A DNA stretch of 64,000 nt from Paracoccaceae bacterium. GTDB taxonomy: Bacteria; Pseudomonadota; Alphaproteobacteria; Rhodobacterales; Rhodobacteraceae. Where the stretch lies: contig JACONK010000032.1 of NCBI GenBank assembly GCA_014323795.1, positions 35,453-99,452 on the forward strand. The letters run 5' to 3'. Position 1 is the first letter of the stretch. Each line of letters begins with the position of its first letter. The translations under genes and the position numbers were made by a program. Below, piece after piece: positions 37,719 through 46,956 of the stretch. The notes under the pieces are model-generated. The model saw only the letters and a program-made list of their open reading frames with translations, did no database searches and was not told where the DNA came from.

Positions 37719-38563
37719 GCGCTCTCTGCCGGGCGGCCGCGGCCCAATGGGTCCAGGTTGCGTGGCGCAGCCCCTTCGGCCATCGATACCCAGTCAAGCA
37801 CTTGGCGCATCAGAACAGTGCGCCCGACGCAGATAATCGCCGGGGGCACCAGATCCGATGCAGCGATATCCGCCGCCAGCTGCTTGAGCGTCGTTTCCAG
37901 TTCCCTTTGATCGGGCGTCGATGCCCGGGCGATCACCGCACAGGGTTCATCGGCACTGCGGCCCGCTGCCATCAGTGCGCCTGCGATGCGTTCGGCATGT
38001 TTCATACCCATGTAGATCACGATCACCTGGCTGCCTTCGGCGATGGCACGCCAGTTGAACGATCCGGGTGTGTTGCCCGACTGGTCGTGGCCCGTAACGA
38101 AGGTCACGGACTGGTTCACGTCCCGGTGCGTAACCGGGATTCCCGCATAAGCCAACCCGCCGATGCCCGCCGATATCCCCGGGATGACCCGGATCGGCAC
38201 TCCGTGTTGCACGAGCGTTTGCGCCTCTTCTCCGCCGCGGCCGAACACAAACGGATCGCCGCCTTTCAGGCGCAGGACACGCTTGCCCGCACGGGACAGT
38301 TCCACCAGTCGGAGCGATATATCGCGCTGCGTCGCGCTTGGCTTGCCGCCGCGCTTGCCAGCGTATTCGGTCACCGCCCCGGGCCTCGCCCAATCGAGAA
38401 TGCGCGCCTCCACCAAGGCGTCGTAGACGATTACCTCTGCCTGTCGCAGCGCATTGAGCGCATGCAATGTCAACAAACCCGGATCCCCGGGGCCCGCGCC
38501 GCACAACCAGACCCAACCGGGATCGAGCGTCGGCCAATCAGCAGATGGGAGTGTTTCGGTCAT
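37715..38563 (-). CDS. cobA: Uroporphyrinogen-III C-methyltransferase (SUMT)
   Basis: CobA methylates uroporphyrinogen III at C2 and C7 with SAM, the entry step to corrin and sirohaem synthesis. The 282-aa protein has CGAGPGDPGLLT, AGKRGGKPS, RLKGGDPFVFGRGGEE and VIPGISAGIGG, the standard SUMT motifs. The ATG at 38563 has AGAGGA upstream. It is the first gene of the cobA-cobB-MFS unit and is divergent from cbiD. I looked for a cobalamin riboswitch in the 274-bp gap and saw none. Confidence 0.94.
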   Translation of the reverse strand: MTETLPSADWPTLDPGWVWLCGAGPGDPGLLTLHALNALRQAEVIVYDALVEARILDWARPGAVTEYAGKRGGKPSATQRDISLRLVELSRAGKRVLRLKGGDPFVFGRGGEEAQTLVQHGVPIRVIPGISAGIGGLAYAGIPVTHRDVNQSVTFVTGHDQSGNTPGSFNWRAIAEGSQVIVIYMGMKHAERIAGALMAAGRSADEPCAVIARASTPDQRELETTLKQLAADIAASDLVPPAIICVGRTVLMRQVLDWVSMAEGAAPRNLDPLGRGRPAESA

Positions 38564-38837
38564 CGTATCCTCTACGGTATCTTCTTGCTGCCCTGAAAAC
38601 GCACCGTAAAAGCAGTACCCCTTCATCGGTTGCATTTTTCCCGGGACATGTTGTTTTCCGACGGAAAATTGGCCGAAAACGCCCCCTGAATTCATGATAG
38701 CGCGGGAAAGACAGGATTGGTTGAAACGGTTCATCCGGACGCGCAGTGCGCCCCCCACGGAACAGGAAGGCACTTTTGGCTGCCGCGTAGCCTGAAAACC
38801 CTTGCGGCCCGGGCCGCACCACCGCCAGATACTGACG

Positions 38838-39875
38838 ATGAATGATACCCCTGACCTGCGGCGCGGCTGGACCACCGGCGCATGTGCCACGGCTGCGACC
38901 AAGGCAGCCCTGCAGGCCTTGTGGGGCGGGGTATTTCCTGCATCTGTCACCATCACCCTGCCAAAAGGGGAGACGCCGACCTTCCCGCTTGCCTATACCG
39001 GCCAGGGGGCGGGGTGGACCGAGGTCGGAATTACAAAAAACGCCGGTGATGACCCGGATGTGACCCACGGATGTCTTGTGAGCGTACGGGTCAGCATCGC
39101 CCCGGGCGGTATCACATTTAAGGCGGGCACCGGCGTGGGCAAAATCACCAGGCCCGGCCTGCCAATCCCGCCGGGCGAGCCGGCCATCAACCCCGTTCCC
39201 CGCCAGATGATGACTGATGTCGTGGAAGAACAGGCTGCGGCCTTCGGCCAGTCGGCAGACGTTGAAATAACTGTCTCTATCCCCGGCGGGGCAGAGATTG
39301 CGAAAAAGACCTGGAACCCGCGGCTCGGTATTAAAGGCGGTCTGTCAATACTTGGCACCACCGGGGTGGTGCGCCCGTTTTCCTGTGCAGCCTGGATCGC
39401 GTCTATCCATCGGGGTATCGATGTCGCCCGGGCATGCGGGCTGACCCATATCGCCGGGTGTACCGGTGCGACCAGCGAACGGGTGGTGCAGGGTCGTTTC
39501 GGATTGCCCGATCATGCCATGCTGGATATGGGAGATTTTGCCGGTGGCATGCTGAAATACCTGTGCCGCCACCCGATACCGCGCCTGACCATCGGGGGCG
39601 GTATCGGCAAGATGGCGAAGTTCGCGCAAGGGGCGATGGACCTGCATTCCTCCCGTTCCCTGGTTAATTTCGCGGCACTCAGCGATCTGGTCGGGCAGGA
39701 TCTGACCGGCTGCATTTCGGTGCTGGAGGCCCTGTCGCGGGTCGGAGAACCGCTGGGACAGGCTGTGGCCACCCAGGCCCGCGCCGCAGCTCTGGGGCAA
39801 TTGCGCGGTGCAGGGGTTGAGGTGGATGTGGTCGTGATTGATCGGGCGGGTACAATTGTCGGGGTGGCGGAATGA
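38838..39875 (+). CDS. cbiD: Cobalt-precorrin-5B (C1)-methyltransferase
   Basis: CbiD methylates C1 of the corrin ring in the oxygen-independent branch. The 345-aa protein begins LRRGWTTGACATAATKAAL, the family signature, and has FKAGTGVGKITRPGLPI, NPVPRQMM, NPRLGIKGGLSILGTTGVV and GFGG-like LTIGGGIGKMAKFAQG. ATG 38838 is chosen as the start just ahead of the conserved N terminus. Its stop overlaps the cobK start (ATGA at 39872-39875). Confidence 0.93.
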   Translation: MNDTPDLRRGWTTGACATAATKAALQALWGGVFPASVTITLPKGETPTFPLAYTGQGAGWTEVGITKNAGDDPDVTHGCLVSVRVSIAPGGITFKAGTGVGKITRPGLPIPPGEPAINPVPRQMMTDVVEEQAAAFGQSADVEITVSIPGGAEIAKKTWNPRLGIKGGLSILGTTGVVRPFSCAAWIASIHRGIDVARACGLTHIAGCTGATSERVVQGRFGLPDHAMLDMGDFAGGMLKYLCRHPIPRLTIGGGIGKMAKFAQGAMDLHSSRSLVNFAALSDLVGQDLTGCISVLEALSRVGEPLGQAVATQARAAALGQLRGAGVEVDVVVIDRAGTIVGVAE

Positions 39876-40594
39876 AACTGTTGGTGCTGGCAGGCACTGG
39901 CGAGGCACGGCGGCTGTGCCAGGGACTGGCATGCCTGGACGTGACAGCGTCGCTTGCCGGTGTTACCCGGGTGCCGTGTGACCTGGGTGTGCCGACGCGG
40001 TTCGGCGGATTTGGCGGGGTGGATGGCCTGCGTACCTACTTGCGTACGGCTGCAATTACCCATCTGATTGACGCGACCCACCCGTTTGCCGCCCGGATAA
40101 CAGCCAACGCGGCGCAGGCCTGCGCGGCAGAGGAAGTTGCCCACCTCATCCTGCAACGTCCGGGGTGGCAGGCGCAGCCCGGCGACCAGTGGCATTGGGT
40201 GGCCGACCTGGCAGAGGTACCCGGGCTGATCCCCACGGCTGCCACGGTTTTCCTGGCCACGGGTCGCCAATCACTGGCTGATCTGTCCGGTCTTGCCCCG
40301 CAGCGGGTGCTGGCGCGAATCATTGATCAGCAGAGTGCCGCGTTTCCCTTTGAAGGCGGCAGCTATATTTTTGGAACCCCCCCTTTTACGGTGGAAGAGG
40401 AGGTTGCCTTTTTCCGCACCGAACGGATCGATTGGGTTGTGGTTAAGAATGCAGGCGGGGCCGCATCCTATTCCAAACTTGCGGCGGCACGGCATGTGGG
40501 CCTGCCAGTGGCGATACAGTGCCGACCCGCCTTGCCCGCAGGTGTGAATGTGGTGGAAACCGTGGAATCCGCGCAAGCCTGGGCGGGTGCGTGA
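39872..40594 (+). CDS. cobK: Precorrin-6A / cobalt-precorrin-6A reductase
   Basis: The enzyme reduces the corrin macrocycle with NAD(P)H. The 240-aa protein begins LLVLAGTGEARRLCQGL and has THLIDATHPFAARITANAAQAC, LATGRQSLADL and VVKNAGGAASYSKLAAAR, all characteristic of CobK/CbiJ. It overlaps cbiD by four bases and the following glycosylase start by four bases (GTGA). Confidence 0.93.
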   Translation: MKLLVLAGTGEARRLCQGLACLDVTASLAGVTRVPCDLGVPTRFGGFGGVDGLRTYLRTAAITHLIDATHPFAARITANAAQACAAEEVAHLILQRPGWQAQPGDQWHWVADLAEVPGLIPTAATVFLATGRQSLADLSGLAPQRVLARIIDQQSAAFPFEGGSYIFGTPPFTVEEEVAFFRTERIDWVVVKNAGGAASYSKLAAARHVGLPVAIQCRPALPAGVNVVETVESAQAWAGA

Positions 40595-41214
40595 GGCGTA
40601 TCACCGGGCAGGCAGACGTGGATGCAGGCACCGCGTGGCTTGTGGCACAAGAACCGCGCTTTGCCGAAGTTCTGCAGGCCACAGGTTCGCTGCCCCTGCG
40701 GCTGAAACCCGATGGGTTCATCGCGATCCTGGGCGCGATTGTCAGCCAGCAGATATCTGTCGCCTCTGCCTCTGCGATTCGGGCGCGGGTCGCGGCGGCA
40801 GGCCTGACAGACCCTGGCGCAGTGTGCGCGACGGGGGAGGCCGGCCTGCACGCCTGCGGGCTTTCACGCCCGAAGATCCGTTACGTTCTGGCCATTGCCA
40901 AAAGTGAGATTGACTGGCCTGGCCTGCGCGACCGGGACGATGCCTTCGTCCGCGCCGCGCTGATGGCATTGCCGGGGGTTGGCCCGTGGACAGCGGAGAT
41001 CTACATGTTGTCCTCTCTCGGGCGTCCGGATGCCTTTCCGGCGGGCGACCTGGCCTTGCAGGAGGCGGCGAAAGCACTGTTCGATCTTGACATCCGCCCG
41101 TCTGAAAAGATGCTTGCCCGAATGGCGGCGGCGTGGTGTCCTTGGCGGGCGGTCGCGGCCCGGGCACTTTGGGCCTGGTACCGGCACATCAAAGGGCGTG
41201 AAGGGGCAGGATAA
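40591..41214 (+). CDS. DNA-3-methyladenine glycosylase II (AlkA-like)
   Basis: The 207-aa protein is a HhH-GPD base-excision glycosylase. It has GAIVSQQISVASASAIRAR, the helix-hairpin-helix ALMALPGVGPWTAEIYML and the catalytic Asp downstream in AFPAGDLALQEA. The start is GTG 40591, overlapping the cobK stop (GTGA). It sits between a cobalamin gene and an esterase, linked by overlaps, although the functions are unrelated. Confidence 0.88.
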   Translation: MRRITGQADVDAGTAWLVAQEPRFAEVLQATGSLPLRLKPDGFIAILGAIVSQQISVASASAIRARVAAAGLTDPGAVCATGEAGLHACGLSRPKIRYVLAIAKSEIDWPGLRDRDDAFVRAALMALPGVGPWTAEIYMLSSLGRPDAFPAGDLALQEAAKALFDLDIRPSEKMLARMAAAWCPWRAVAARALWAWYRHIKGREGAG

Positions 41215-41948
41215 TGCTGCAATCGAAACGGCGCGGGGGGGCACAGGGCACTGCCAAACGGCTGGTGATCCTTGTTCATGGATACGGGGCTGACGGTGGC
41301 GATCTGATCTCGCTCGCCGATTCGCTGGGCCCGCATATGCCAAACACGGTCTTTCACGCCCCGGACGCGCCAAACACATGCAGCATGAACCCGATGGGGT
41401 ATGAATGGTTTCCGATCCCCTGGATAGACGGATCAAGCGAAGAGACCGCACGGGCGGGCTTGGCCCGGGCGGCTGAAATGTTCGATGCCTGGCTGACAGG
41501 GACGATGACGGCAGAGCGCGTCGGGCCGGAGGCAACCGTGCTGGTCGGCTTTTCCCAGGGCACGATGATGAGCCTGCACGTTGGCCCGCGCCGCGCGGAT
41601 GCACTGGCCGGCATTGTCGGCTTTTCCGGTCGCCTCCTGGCACCGGAGAGGATTGACGAGGTGACAACAAAACCGCCCGTGCTGCTGGTTCACGGGGACA
41701 GGGACGACGTGGTGCCACCGCAATCCCTGCCAGAGGCGGCGCAAGTGCTGTCAAAGTCCGGGTTTGAGGTTCACACCCACATCTCCAAAGGAACTGGCCA
41801 CGGTATTGCCCCTGACGGGCTGCGCCTGGCGTGCGGATTTATGAAAGACAAGCTGGGGATTACCGCCCGGGATGCGGCCCCCCCTGGCCAACGGCCGGTT
41901 CCCGGGCGTATTTCGGAACAGAAGCACAGAACCCCGCCTGCCGCCTGA
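41214..41948 (+). CDS. Phospholipase/carboxylesterase family alpha/beta-hydrolase
   Basis: The 244-aa protein has the alpha/beta-hydrolase layout of the YpfH/carboxylesterase group: LVILVHGYGADGGDLISLA near residue 17-35, nucleophile Ser in VLVGFSQGTMM, the Asp in LLVHGDRDDVVPP and the His in KGTGHGIAP. After the usual end near GFMKDKLGI there is a polar tail of about 28 residues. The ATG shares one base with the previous stop (TAATG). Confidence 0.85.
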   Translation: MLQSKRRGGAQGTAKRLVILVHGYGADGGDLISLADSLGPHMPNTVFHAPDAPNTCSMNPMGYEWFPIPWIDGSSEETARAGLARAAEMFDAWLTGTMTAERVGPEATVLVGFSQGTMMSLHVGPRRADALAGIVGFSGRLLAPERIDEVTTKPPVLLVHGDRDDVVPPQSLPEAAQVLSKSGFEVHTHISKGTGHGIAPDGLRLACGFMKDKLGITARDAAPPGQRPVPGRISEQKHRTPPAA

Positions 41949-42254
41949 ACAGCATTGAGTGTTCTTGATTCAGGTGTGTGTTGTGCTGTCTGTGCCTGGA
42001 CCGATAGTGGCAGTTGATTCTGATCAGAAATCGGTGATGGTCTTGTTGTGTAAGCGTTGATGCGAATCTCCGCCCTCTTTGCCAGGGTGCTGCCCCCGGA
42101 TTGCGCTGGTGCAGGGTTATTGCATTAGCAGCATCAGGAGTTGCCACACGCCACCATAAAAGGCTGTGCAAGGGGCGAACACCCTTAAGGCGGGCTCTTT
42201 GGAGGCTTTGGTATGAACCCTGTGCCGGATTTCCCCGGTCGCCTTTCCCTGCCC
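41949..42254. other. Convergent intergenic region
   Basis: About 306 bp separate the esterase from the oppositely oriented GmrSD-like gene. It holds a perfect 12-bp palindrome TTCTGATCAGAA (42018-42029). I saw no T-rich terminator and no coding signal. Confidence 0.4.
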
Positions 42255-44024
42255 TCACTCCTCATCCTCCGGCAGGTCGTCGTCGCCCAGGATCCGGGTG
42301 CGTGTTTGCAGGGCATCTCCGATGATTTCCCGTACGCTTTCAATAATAAGTTCGGCGCGGCTGTGACAAAATCCCTCAAATTTATCGAGGTTGAAACCTT
42401 CTGCCCAGGAAGGTTCCCGTGGGTCGCCGGGAATAAAGCTATCACGCATGCGTCGTGCAAACCCGTCCAGCGTCCCTGACCTCCGGGAGTCGCGCACAAG
42501 TTTGCCAAAATAATCGCCGGGATACCCGGCACCAAGACTTCGGTTGACACTGCGTGACAGCAATATACGGTTGCAGATACTGTCCAGCAGTTTGAGCGGC
42601 AGTCCATGCTGCTTGTGCGCATGACGCGGGAAAATATGGTGATCGTCCAGCTCGGTTTCACTATTAATCAGGTTGCCGAACAGATCTTCACGCATCGTTA
42701 TGGCGAACACATTCTGCAGGGATTTGTATCTGACATCCGAAGGCTGTAAGCCCAGCACGGTTTCTACGCCAAGATTGACTATCTCCGGTTCAAGCTGTTT
42801 GTTGCCTTCAAGATACTCTTTCAGGGCAACAAAATCGCGAGAGGTGTTGTAGTTGGAGGCTGGTCCGGCACCCGCCTGTGTGATTTTGCTGAAATACCAG
42901 CGCCGCACAACGGGGTCAGTGTCCAAGGGATTTGCCGAGTTCATCCGGTTCTGCAGGCTTCGATACGCCGCAAGGGGCACCAGAATGATTTCATTCGGCA
43001 GTGTCCTCTTCATCCCTTCGCTTCTCGGCCGTGCGCCCTGGGCACGTGCCCATCGGAATGTTTCCGCGAGTGATTGTGCCGCACGCCTCCATTCTTCTTC
43101 CATCCCGACGGGATTAAGCCTGAACAGGTTGCTGCGCGTCGGTTCATAATTCTTGCCCTGTTGGGCAGCCTGGACAAGGTGCAACACCTGCAAGACACGT
43201 TCGCCGTCAACCTCAAACTCCCTGAGAACAGGATGTTGTGTCAGCGTCTCATTCCAGAGTTCCCGCAAATCGGGTGCAGGAAAAAACTTCGCAACCGCAA
43301 GGTCAAAGGTTGTCAGGCGTTTACCGGTGCTGTTGATCGTTTCAAACACGCGGCATACGGATTCAACCCCGCTTTCACGTTCCAGCACAACGACTGGCAC
43401 CTTATAATTGCGTATTGTTTCGAAAATCCCCTTTACCTTGGCAGCGGCTTCACGTCTGTCTGTTTTGCCCCATTGTTCAAAATCTTCAGAATCTTCAAAA
43501 TACTCGCTCACATAGATATCTGTTTTTTGCTGTTCCAGTATCAAATCCGCACGCAGGTACCGGTTTTTGATTTTTCGGTCGGGGTGATTCTCACCGGTAC
43601 GTTTATGGAACTTAAGCCATCTCGTGGCAGTCTCGTCTTTGTGATCAATCAAGGTTGGCAGGTGGACATAGCAAACCTTGTCCGGGTCGGCATTTTGAAA
43701 CACACGAAAGATGGATGTCAGCCGCTGCTGCCCGTCCAGAACATAATGGTTTTCGTCTGTCGATACGGCGGATTGCCCACCATCACATTCGTGATCCTGC
43801 CCGTCGCGAATTACGGCATCAATGCTGCGCCAGCCGATTTCGAATTCCGGGCTGCGCAAAAGCAGCAGTAGGGATCAGATCGGATAGGAACGCGACATTG
43901 AATCCACAAGGAGGCGCATTTGCTGCCGATTCCATGTAAAATCGCGCTGGAACTGCGGAATGGTCAGGCTTCTGCGGGAAGCCTTGGCAAGAATATCTGA
44001 AAGGCTGTAGCTTGTCGTCTGCAT
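42255..44024 (-). pseudogene. Second DUF262/DUF1524 (GmrSD-like) gene, interrupted by an in-frame TGA
   Basis: From ATG 44024, preceded by a purine-rich site, the DUF262 N terminus reads LTIPQFQRDFTWNRQQMRLLVDSMSRSYPI, then TGA at 43877-43875, then SLLLLLRSPEF in the same frame. Family members have Gly at the stop position (PIGSLL), so GGA to TGA is the simplest explanation. The rest shows VLDGQQRLTSIFRVF, ETINSTGKRLTTFDLAVAKFF and the DUF1524 HNH-like part DDHHIFPRHAHKQH near residue 457 with NRILLSRSVNRSLG. The downstream part could restart at TTG 43859, but the N-terminal domain would be lost. It is not close to the first copy (18.6 kb) in sequence. Confidence 0.82.
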
Positions 44025-44337
44025 GTCACTTCTTTCCCGGCTGGTCGATCTTGCGGTTATGTGTCGAAAGCGGCGGACATTATCTTCGCCTTCGGCCATT
44101 CTTTGCCGACAGTGTGCCTGATTTTGGGCGACGGATGCAAGGGGGACGCCGGAGCGGCAAGGCGGGTCACTTCTGTGACCGGAATCGTGAATGCGCTGCC
44201 CACCCTGATGCCCGGGGATCGGTGCACAGTCGCGCACTGGTGCCGGAGGGCGACCGACAAATGCCCTGAACGTGACACGCGGCCTGCCGGAACAGCAAAT
44301 CCACTTGACCCTATGGCAGGGCGCGCCTAAGCCGGAT
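44025..44337. other. Divergent intergenic region before the metZ riboswitch
   Basis: This stretch of about 313 bp lies between the divergent GmrSD-like gene and the metZ riboswitch. It includes a TTGACC -35 candidate at 44305-44310 with a poor -10 (TAAGCC) 17 bp on, which would start metZ mRNA just before the riboswitch. Nothing else was identified. Confidence 0.4.
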
Positions 44338-44400
44338 TCCGTGGCGATTTGTCAGCCGGATTGCGGGCCACATTAAACATTCTGCTAAAGAGGCCGGGAT
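44338..44400 (+). ncRNA. SAM-II riboswitch
   Basis: The sequence fits the compact SAM-II fold. P1 pairs GTGGC (44341-44345) with GCCAC (44367-44371). The loop contains GATTTG and CCGGATTGC as in known SAM-II RNAs. The 3' part CATTAAACATTCTGCTAAAG followed by AGGCCGG (44391-44397) can pair with the CCGG of the loop to form the pseudoknot. It ends 58 bases before the metZ start, the usual position in alphaproteobacteria, and should repress methionine biosynthesis when SAM is high. Confidence 0.85.
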
Positions 44401-44457
44401 TCCCAAAAATCTCCGGCACGTTTGTCCGGAGCTTTTTGTCGGGAAGGGATCGCGAAG

Positions 44458-45636
44458 ATGGAAGAACTGCATGCGCGCACGAAACTGGTGCACACAGGCA
44501 CCCGCCGCAGCCGGTATGGGGAGGCAAGCGAGGCACTCTACCTGACCCAGGGGTTTGTCTACGACAGTGCTGAACAGGCACAGGCGCGGTTTGTGGAACC
44601 GGGCGAGGATGAGTTCATCTACGCCCGCTACGGAAACCCGACCGTGCGCATGTTCGAAGACCGGATTACGGCCCTGGAAGGCGCACAGGCCGGTTTCGCC
44701 ACGGCCTCTGGCATGGCTGCCGTGAACGGGGTGCTGATGGCACTTCTGTCCGCCGGAGATCACCTTGTGGCAGCCCGTGCGCTTTTCGGGTCATGCCTCT
44801 ATATCTGCGAAGAGATCCTGCCGCGCTTTGGTGTGGAGGTAACTTTCGTTGATGGCACCGATATTGACGCCTGGACAGCGGCGGTGCGGTCTGACACGAA
44901 GGTGTGTTTTTTTGAATCCGTTTCCAACCCCGTTCTGGAGGTGATCGATATCAGGGCCGTGTCCGGGGTCGCGCATGGCGCGGGGGCTGTGGTTGTGGTC
45001 GACAACGTCTTTGCAACCCCTGTGTTTCAGAAAAGCCTTAATCTTGGTGCCGATGTTGTCATCTATTCCACCACCAAACACATAGACGGGCAGGGGCGCT
45101 GCTTGGGCGGCGTGGTGCTCGGTTCACGCGAATTTGTGCGCGGCCCCCTGGAAACCTGGCTCAAGCACACGGGCGCGGCGATGTCGCCCTTCAACGCCTG
45201 GGTGATGCTCAAGGGCATGGAAACACTGGTGCTGCGGTGTGAAGCGCAGGCCAACACGGCAGAATTTCTTGCAAACAGGTTAGGCGGGCATGAAAAACTT
45301 GCCCGGGTGATTTTCCCCTTTGCAGGGGATCACCCGCAGTGCGCCCTTGCCCGGGCGCAGATGTCGCTGGGGGGGACGGTGCTGTCGCTCGACCTCAGGG
45401 GCGGAAAGCCTGCCGCCTTCAAATTCCTGAATGCACTTAAAATCATCATGATTTCCAATAACCTGGGGGATGCGAAAAGCCTTGCCACCCATCCGGCGAC
45501 AACAACCCACCAGCGGCTTTCGGCCGACCAGCGTACCTTGCTCGGCATCACCGATGGGCTTGTGCGCATATCGGTCGGGCTGGAGCATCAGCACGATCTG
45601 CTGGAAGACATTTCACAGGCACTTGCAGCCGCGTAA
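44458..45636 (+). CDS. metZ: O-succinylhomoserine (or O-acetylhomoserine) sulfhydrylase
   Basis: MetZ forms homocysteine directly from activated homoserine and sulfide. The 392-aa PLP enzyme of the Cys/Met metabolism family has the Tyr/Arg motif FIYARYGNPTVRMFE, ASGMAAVNGVL, VVVVDNVFATP, and the PLP Lys in VVIYSTTKHIDGQGRCLGG near residue 208. ATG 44458 has GGGAAGGG upstream. The SAM-II riboswitch just upstream fits its role in methionine synthesis and is the likely regulator. Confidence 0.92.
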   Translation: MEELHARTKLVHTGTRRSRYGEASEALYLTQGFVYDSAEQAQARFVEPGEDEFIYARYGNPTVRMFEDRITALEGAQAGFATASGMAAVNGVLMALLSAGDHLVAARALFGSCLYICEEILPRFGVEVTFVDGTDIDAWTAAVRSDTKVCFFESVSNPVLEVIDIRAVSGVAHGAGAVVVVDNVFATPVFQKSLNLGADVVIYSTTKHIDGQGRCLGGVVLGSREFVRGPLETWLKHTGAAMSPFNAWVMLKGMETLVLRCEAQANTAEFLANRLGGHEKLARVIFPFAGDHPQCALARAQMSLGGTVLSLDLRGGKPAAFKFLNALKIIMISNNLGDAKSLATHPATTTHQRLSADQRTLLGITDGLVRISVGLEHQHDLLEDISQALAAA

Positions 45637-45796
45637 ATCCGAATTGCCCTGGCCTTCTGGAAAATGAAATACTTGGTTCCTTCATGCGTCGGGTATCCGC
45701 AGCACTCCCGGTGCGCCGCCCTGCACAGCGAAAATGCTGGAATGGGTTCTTCTCCGTCCTATGTCTGGCGGGCAACAGTTTAATCAAAAGGACGTC

Positions 45797-46909
45797 ATGA
45801 ACTGCCAAGACCCGGAATGTGAGACCGAAATCAGGCCGCCTGCCCTTTTGGGAGAGGATGCGCATACGACCCATGCGCCACAGCGGCCTTGGGAAGGCTG
45901 TGGCGAACATCCCGCATTTGCCAATCCGGCACCGGACACAGAAGCGGAGGTGCCCGGGCACGGCGACACATGCCCGGTACTCAGCCGAACCTACCCGACA
46001 GATATTAAGGCCGACAAAAGTTACATCGCCACCTTGCCGGATCTGCAAAACGGCCCGGCGAGCCTGATTCGCGGTGCCAGGCGGGCCATCCAGCACGTAG
46101 GCATCTCGAACTTTCGCCTGCCCCTGCGCTATCGGACACGGGACAACGGGGACATGACGCTGGAGACGTCGGTTACCGGTTCTGTCAGCCTGGAGGCGGA
46201 CAAGAAGGGCATCAACATGTCCCGCATCATGCGGTCGTTCTATGCACACGCTGAAAAGCTGTTCAGCTTCGACGTGATTGACGCGGCTCTCGATGACTAC
46301 AAGGAGAGGCTGGAAAGCTTCGACGCCCGCATCGCGCTGCGGCTGTCTTTTCCGATGAAGATGCAAAGCCTGCGGTCCGGTCTCAGCGGTAACCAGTATT
46401 ATACCATCGCGCTGGAAATGGTGGAACGGGACAGCCTGCGCACACGCATGATGCACCTCGACTACGTTTATTCCTCCGCCTGTCCATGCGCGCTGGAACT
46501 GTCAGAGCATGCCCGTCGTACCCGTAACCAACTGGCCGTGCCCCATTCCCAACGTTCGGTTGCGCGCATCAGTCTGGAAGTGATGCCGGGTACGACGCTG
46601 TGGTTTGAGGATATCATCGATATGGCACGCGAGGCGGTGCCAACAGAAACGCAGGTCATGGTCAAACGCCAGGACGAACAGGCCTTTGCCGAACTGAACG
46701 CCGCCAACCCGATCTTCGTGGAAGACGCGGCCCGGCTGTTCACCGAACAGCTGGAGGCGGACCCCCGTGTGGGTGATTTTCGCGTGGTGGCGAGCCACCA
46801 GGAAAGCCTGCACAGCCATGATGCGATCTCGGTTCTCACGTCGGGCGATCTCTTCGCTTCCGACAGCATTGACCCGCGGTTCTTCGAAAGCCTGATCCAC
46901 CGGGGCTAG
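45797..46909 (+). CDS. folE2: GTP cyclohydrolase IB (FolE2)
   Basis: FolE2 converts GTP to dihydroneopterin triphosphate, the first step of folate synthesis; it is the metal-flexible alternative to zinc-dependent FolE1. The 370-aa protein has the catalytic Cys in YVYSSACPCALELSEH (near residue 223), QRSVARISLEV, and ASHQESLHSHDAISVL. The ATG at 45797 has AAAAGGA upstream; the longer frame lacks similarity. No Zur-type palindrome like that at 29207 lies upstream. Its product feeds the FolB/FolP steps encoded near 58-60 kb. Confidence 0.92.
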   Translation: MNCQDPECETEIRPPALLGEDAHTTHAPQRPWEGCGEHPAFANPAPDTEAEVPGHGDTCPVLSRTYPTDIKADKSYIATLPDLQNGPASLIRGARRAIQHVGISNFRLPLRYRTRDNGDMTLETSVTGSVSLEADKKGINMSRIMRSFYAHAEKLFSFDVIDAALDDYKERLESFDARIALRLSFPMKMQSLRSGLSGNQYYTIALEMVERDSLRTRMMHLDYVYSSACPCALELSEHARRTRNQLAVPHSQRSVARISLEVMPGTTLWFEDIIDMAREAVPTETQVMVKRQDEQAFAELNAANPIFVEDAARLFTEQLEADPRVGDFRVVASHQESLHSHDAISVLTSGDLFASDSIDPRFFESLIHRG

Positions 46910-46956
46910 GACACACCCGCTTGACTTGTACGCAGGACGCGGCCAGGGCTTTACCC

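Noticed and set aside
38564..38837. Cobalamin riboswitch between cobA and cbiD
   Set aside because: I looked for the B12 box and the GCCACTG core on both strands and found neither.
43875..43877. Recoding of TGA as glycine
   Set aside because: Many genes in the window end in TGA with tight ATGA overlaps to the next start, so TGA clearly works as a stop here.
45640..45796. Zur box upstream of folE2
   Set aside because: folE2 is Zur-regulated in some bacteria, but no ATGTTATA-type palindrome is present here.
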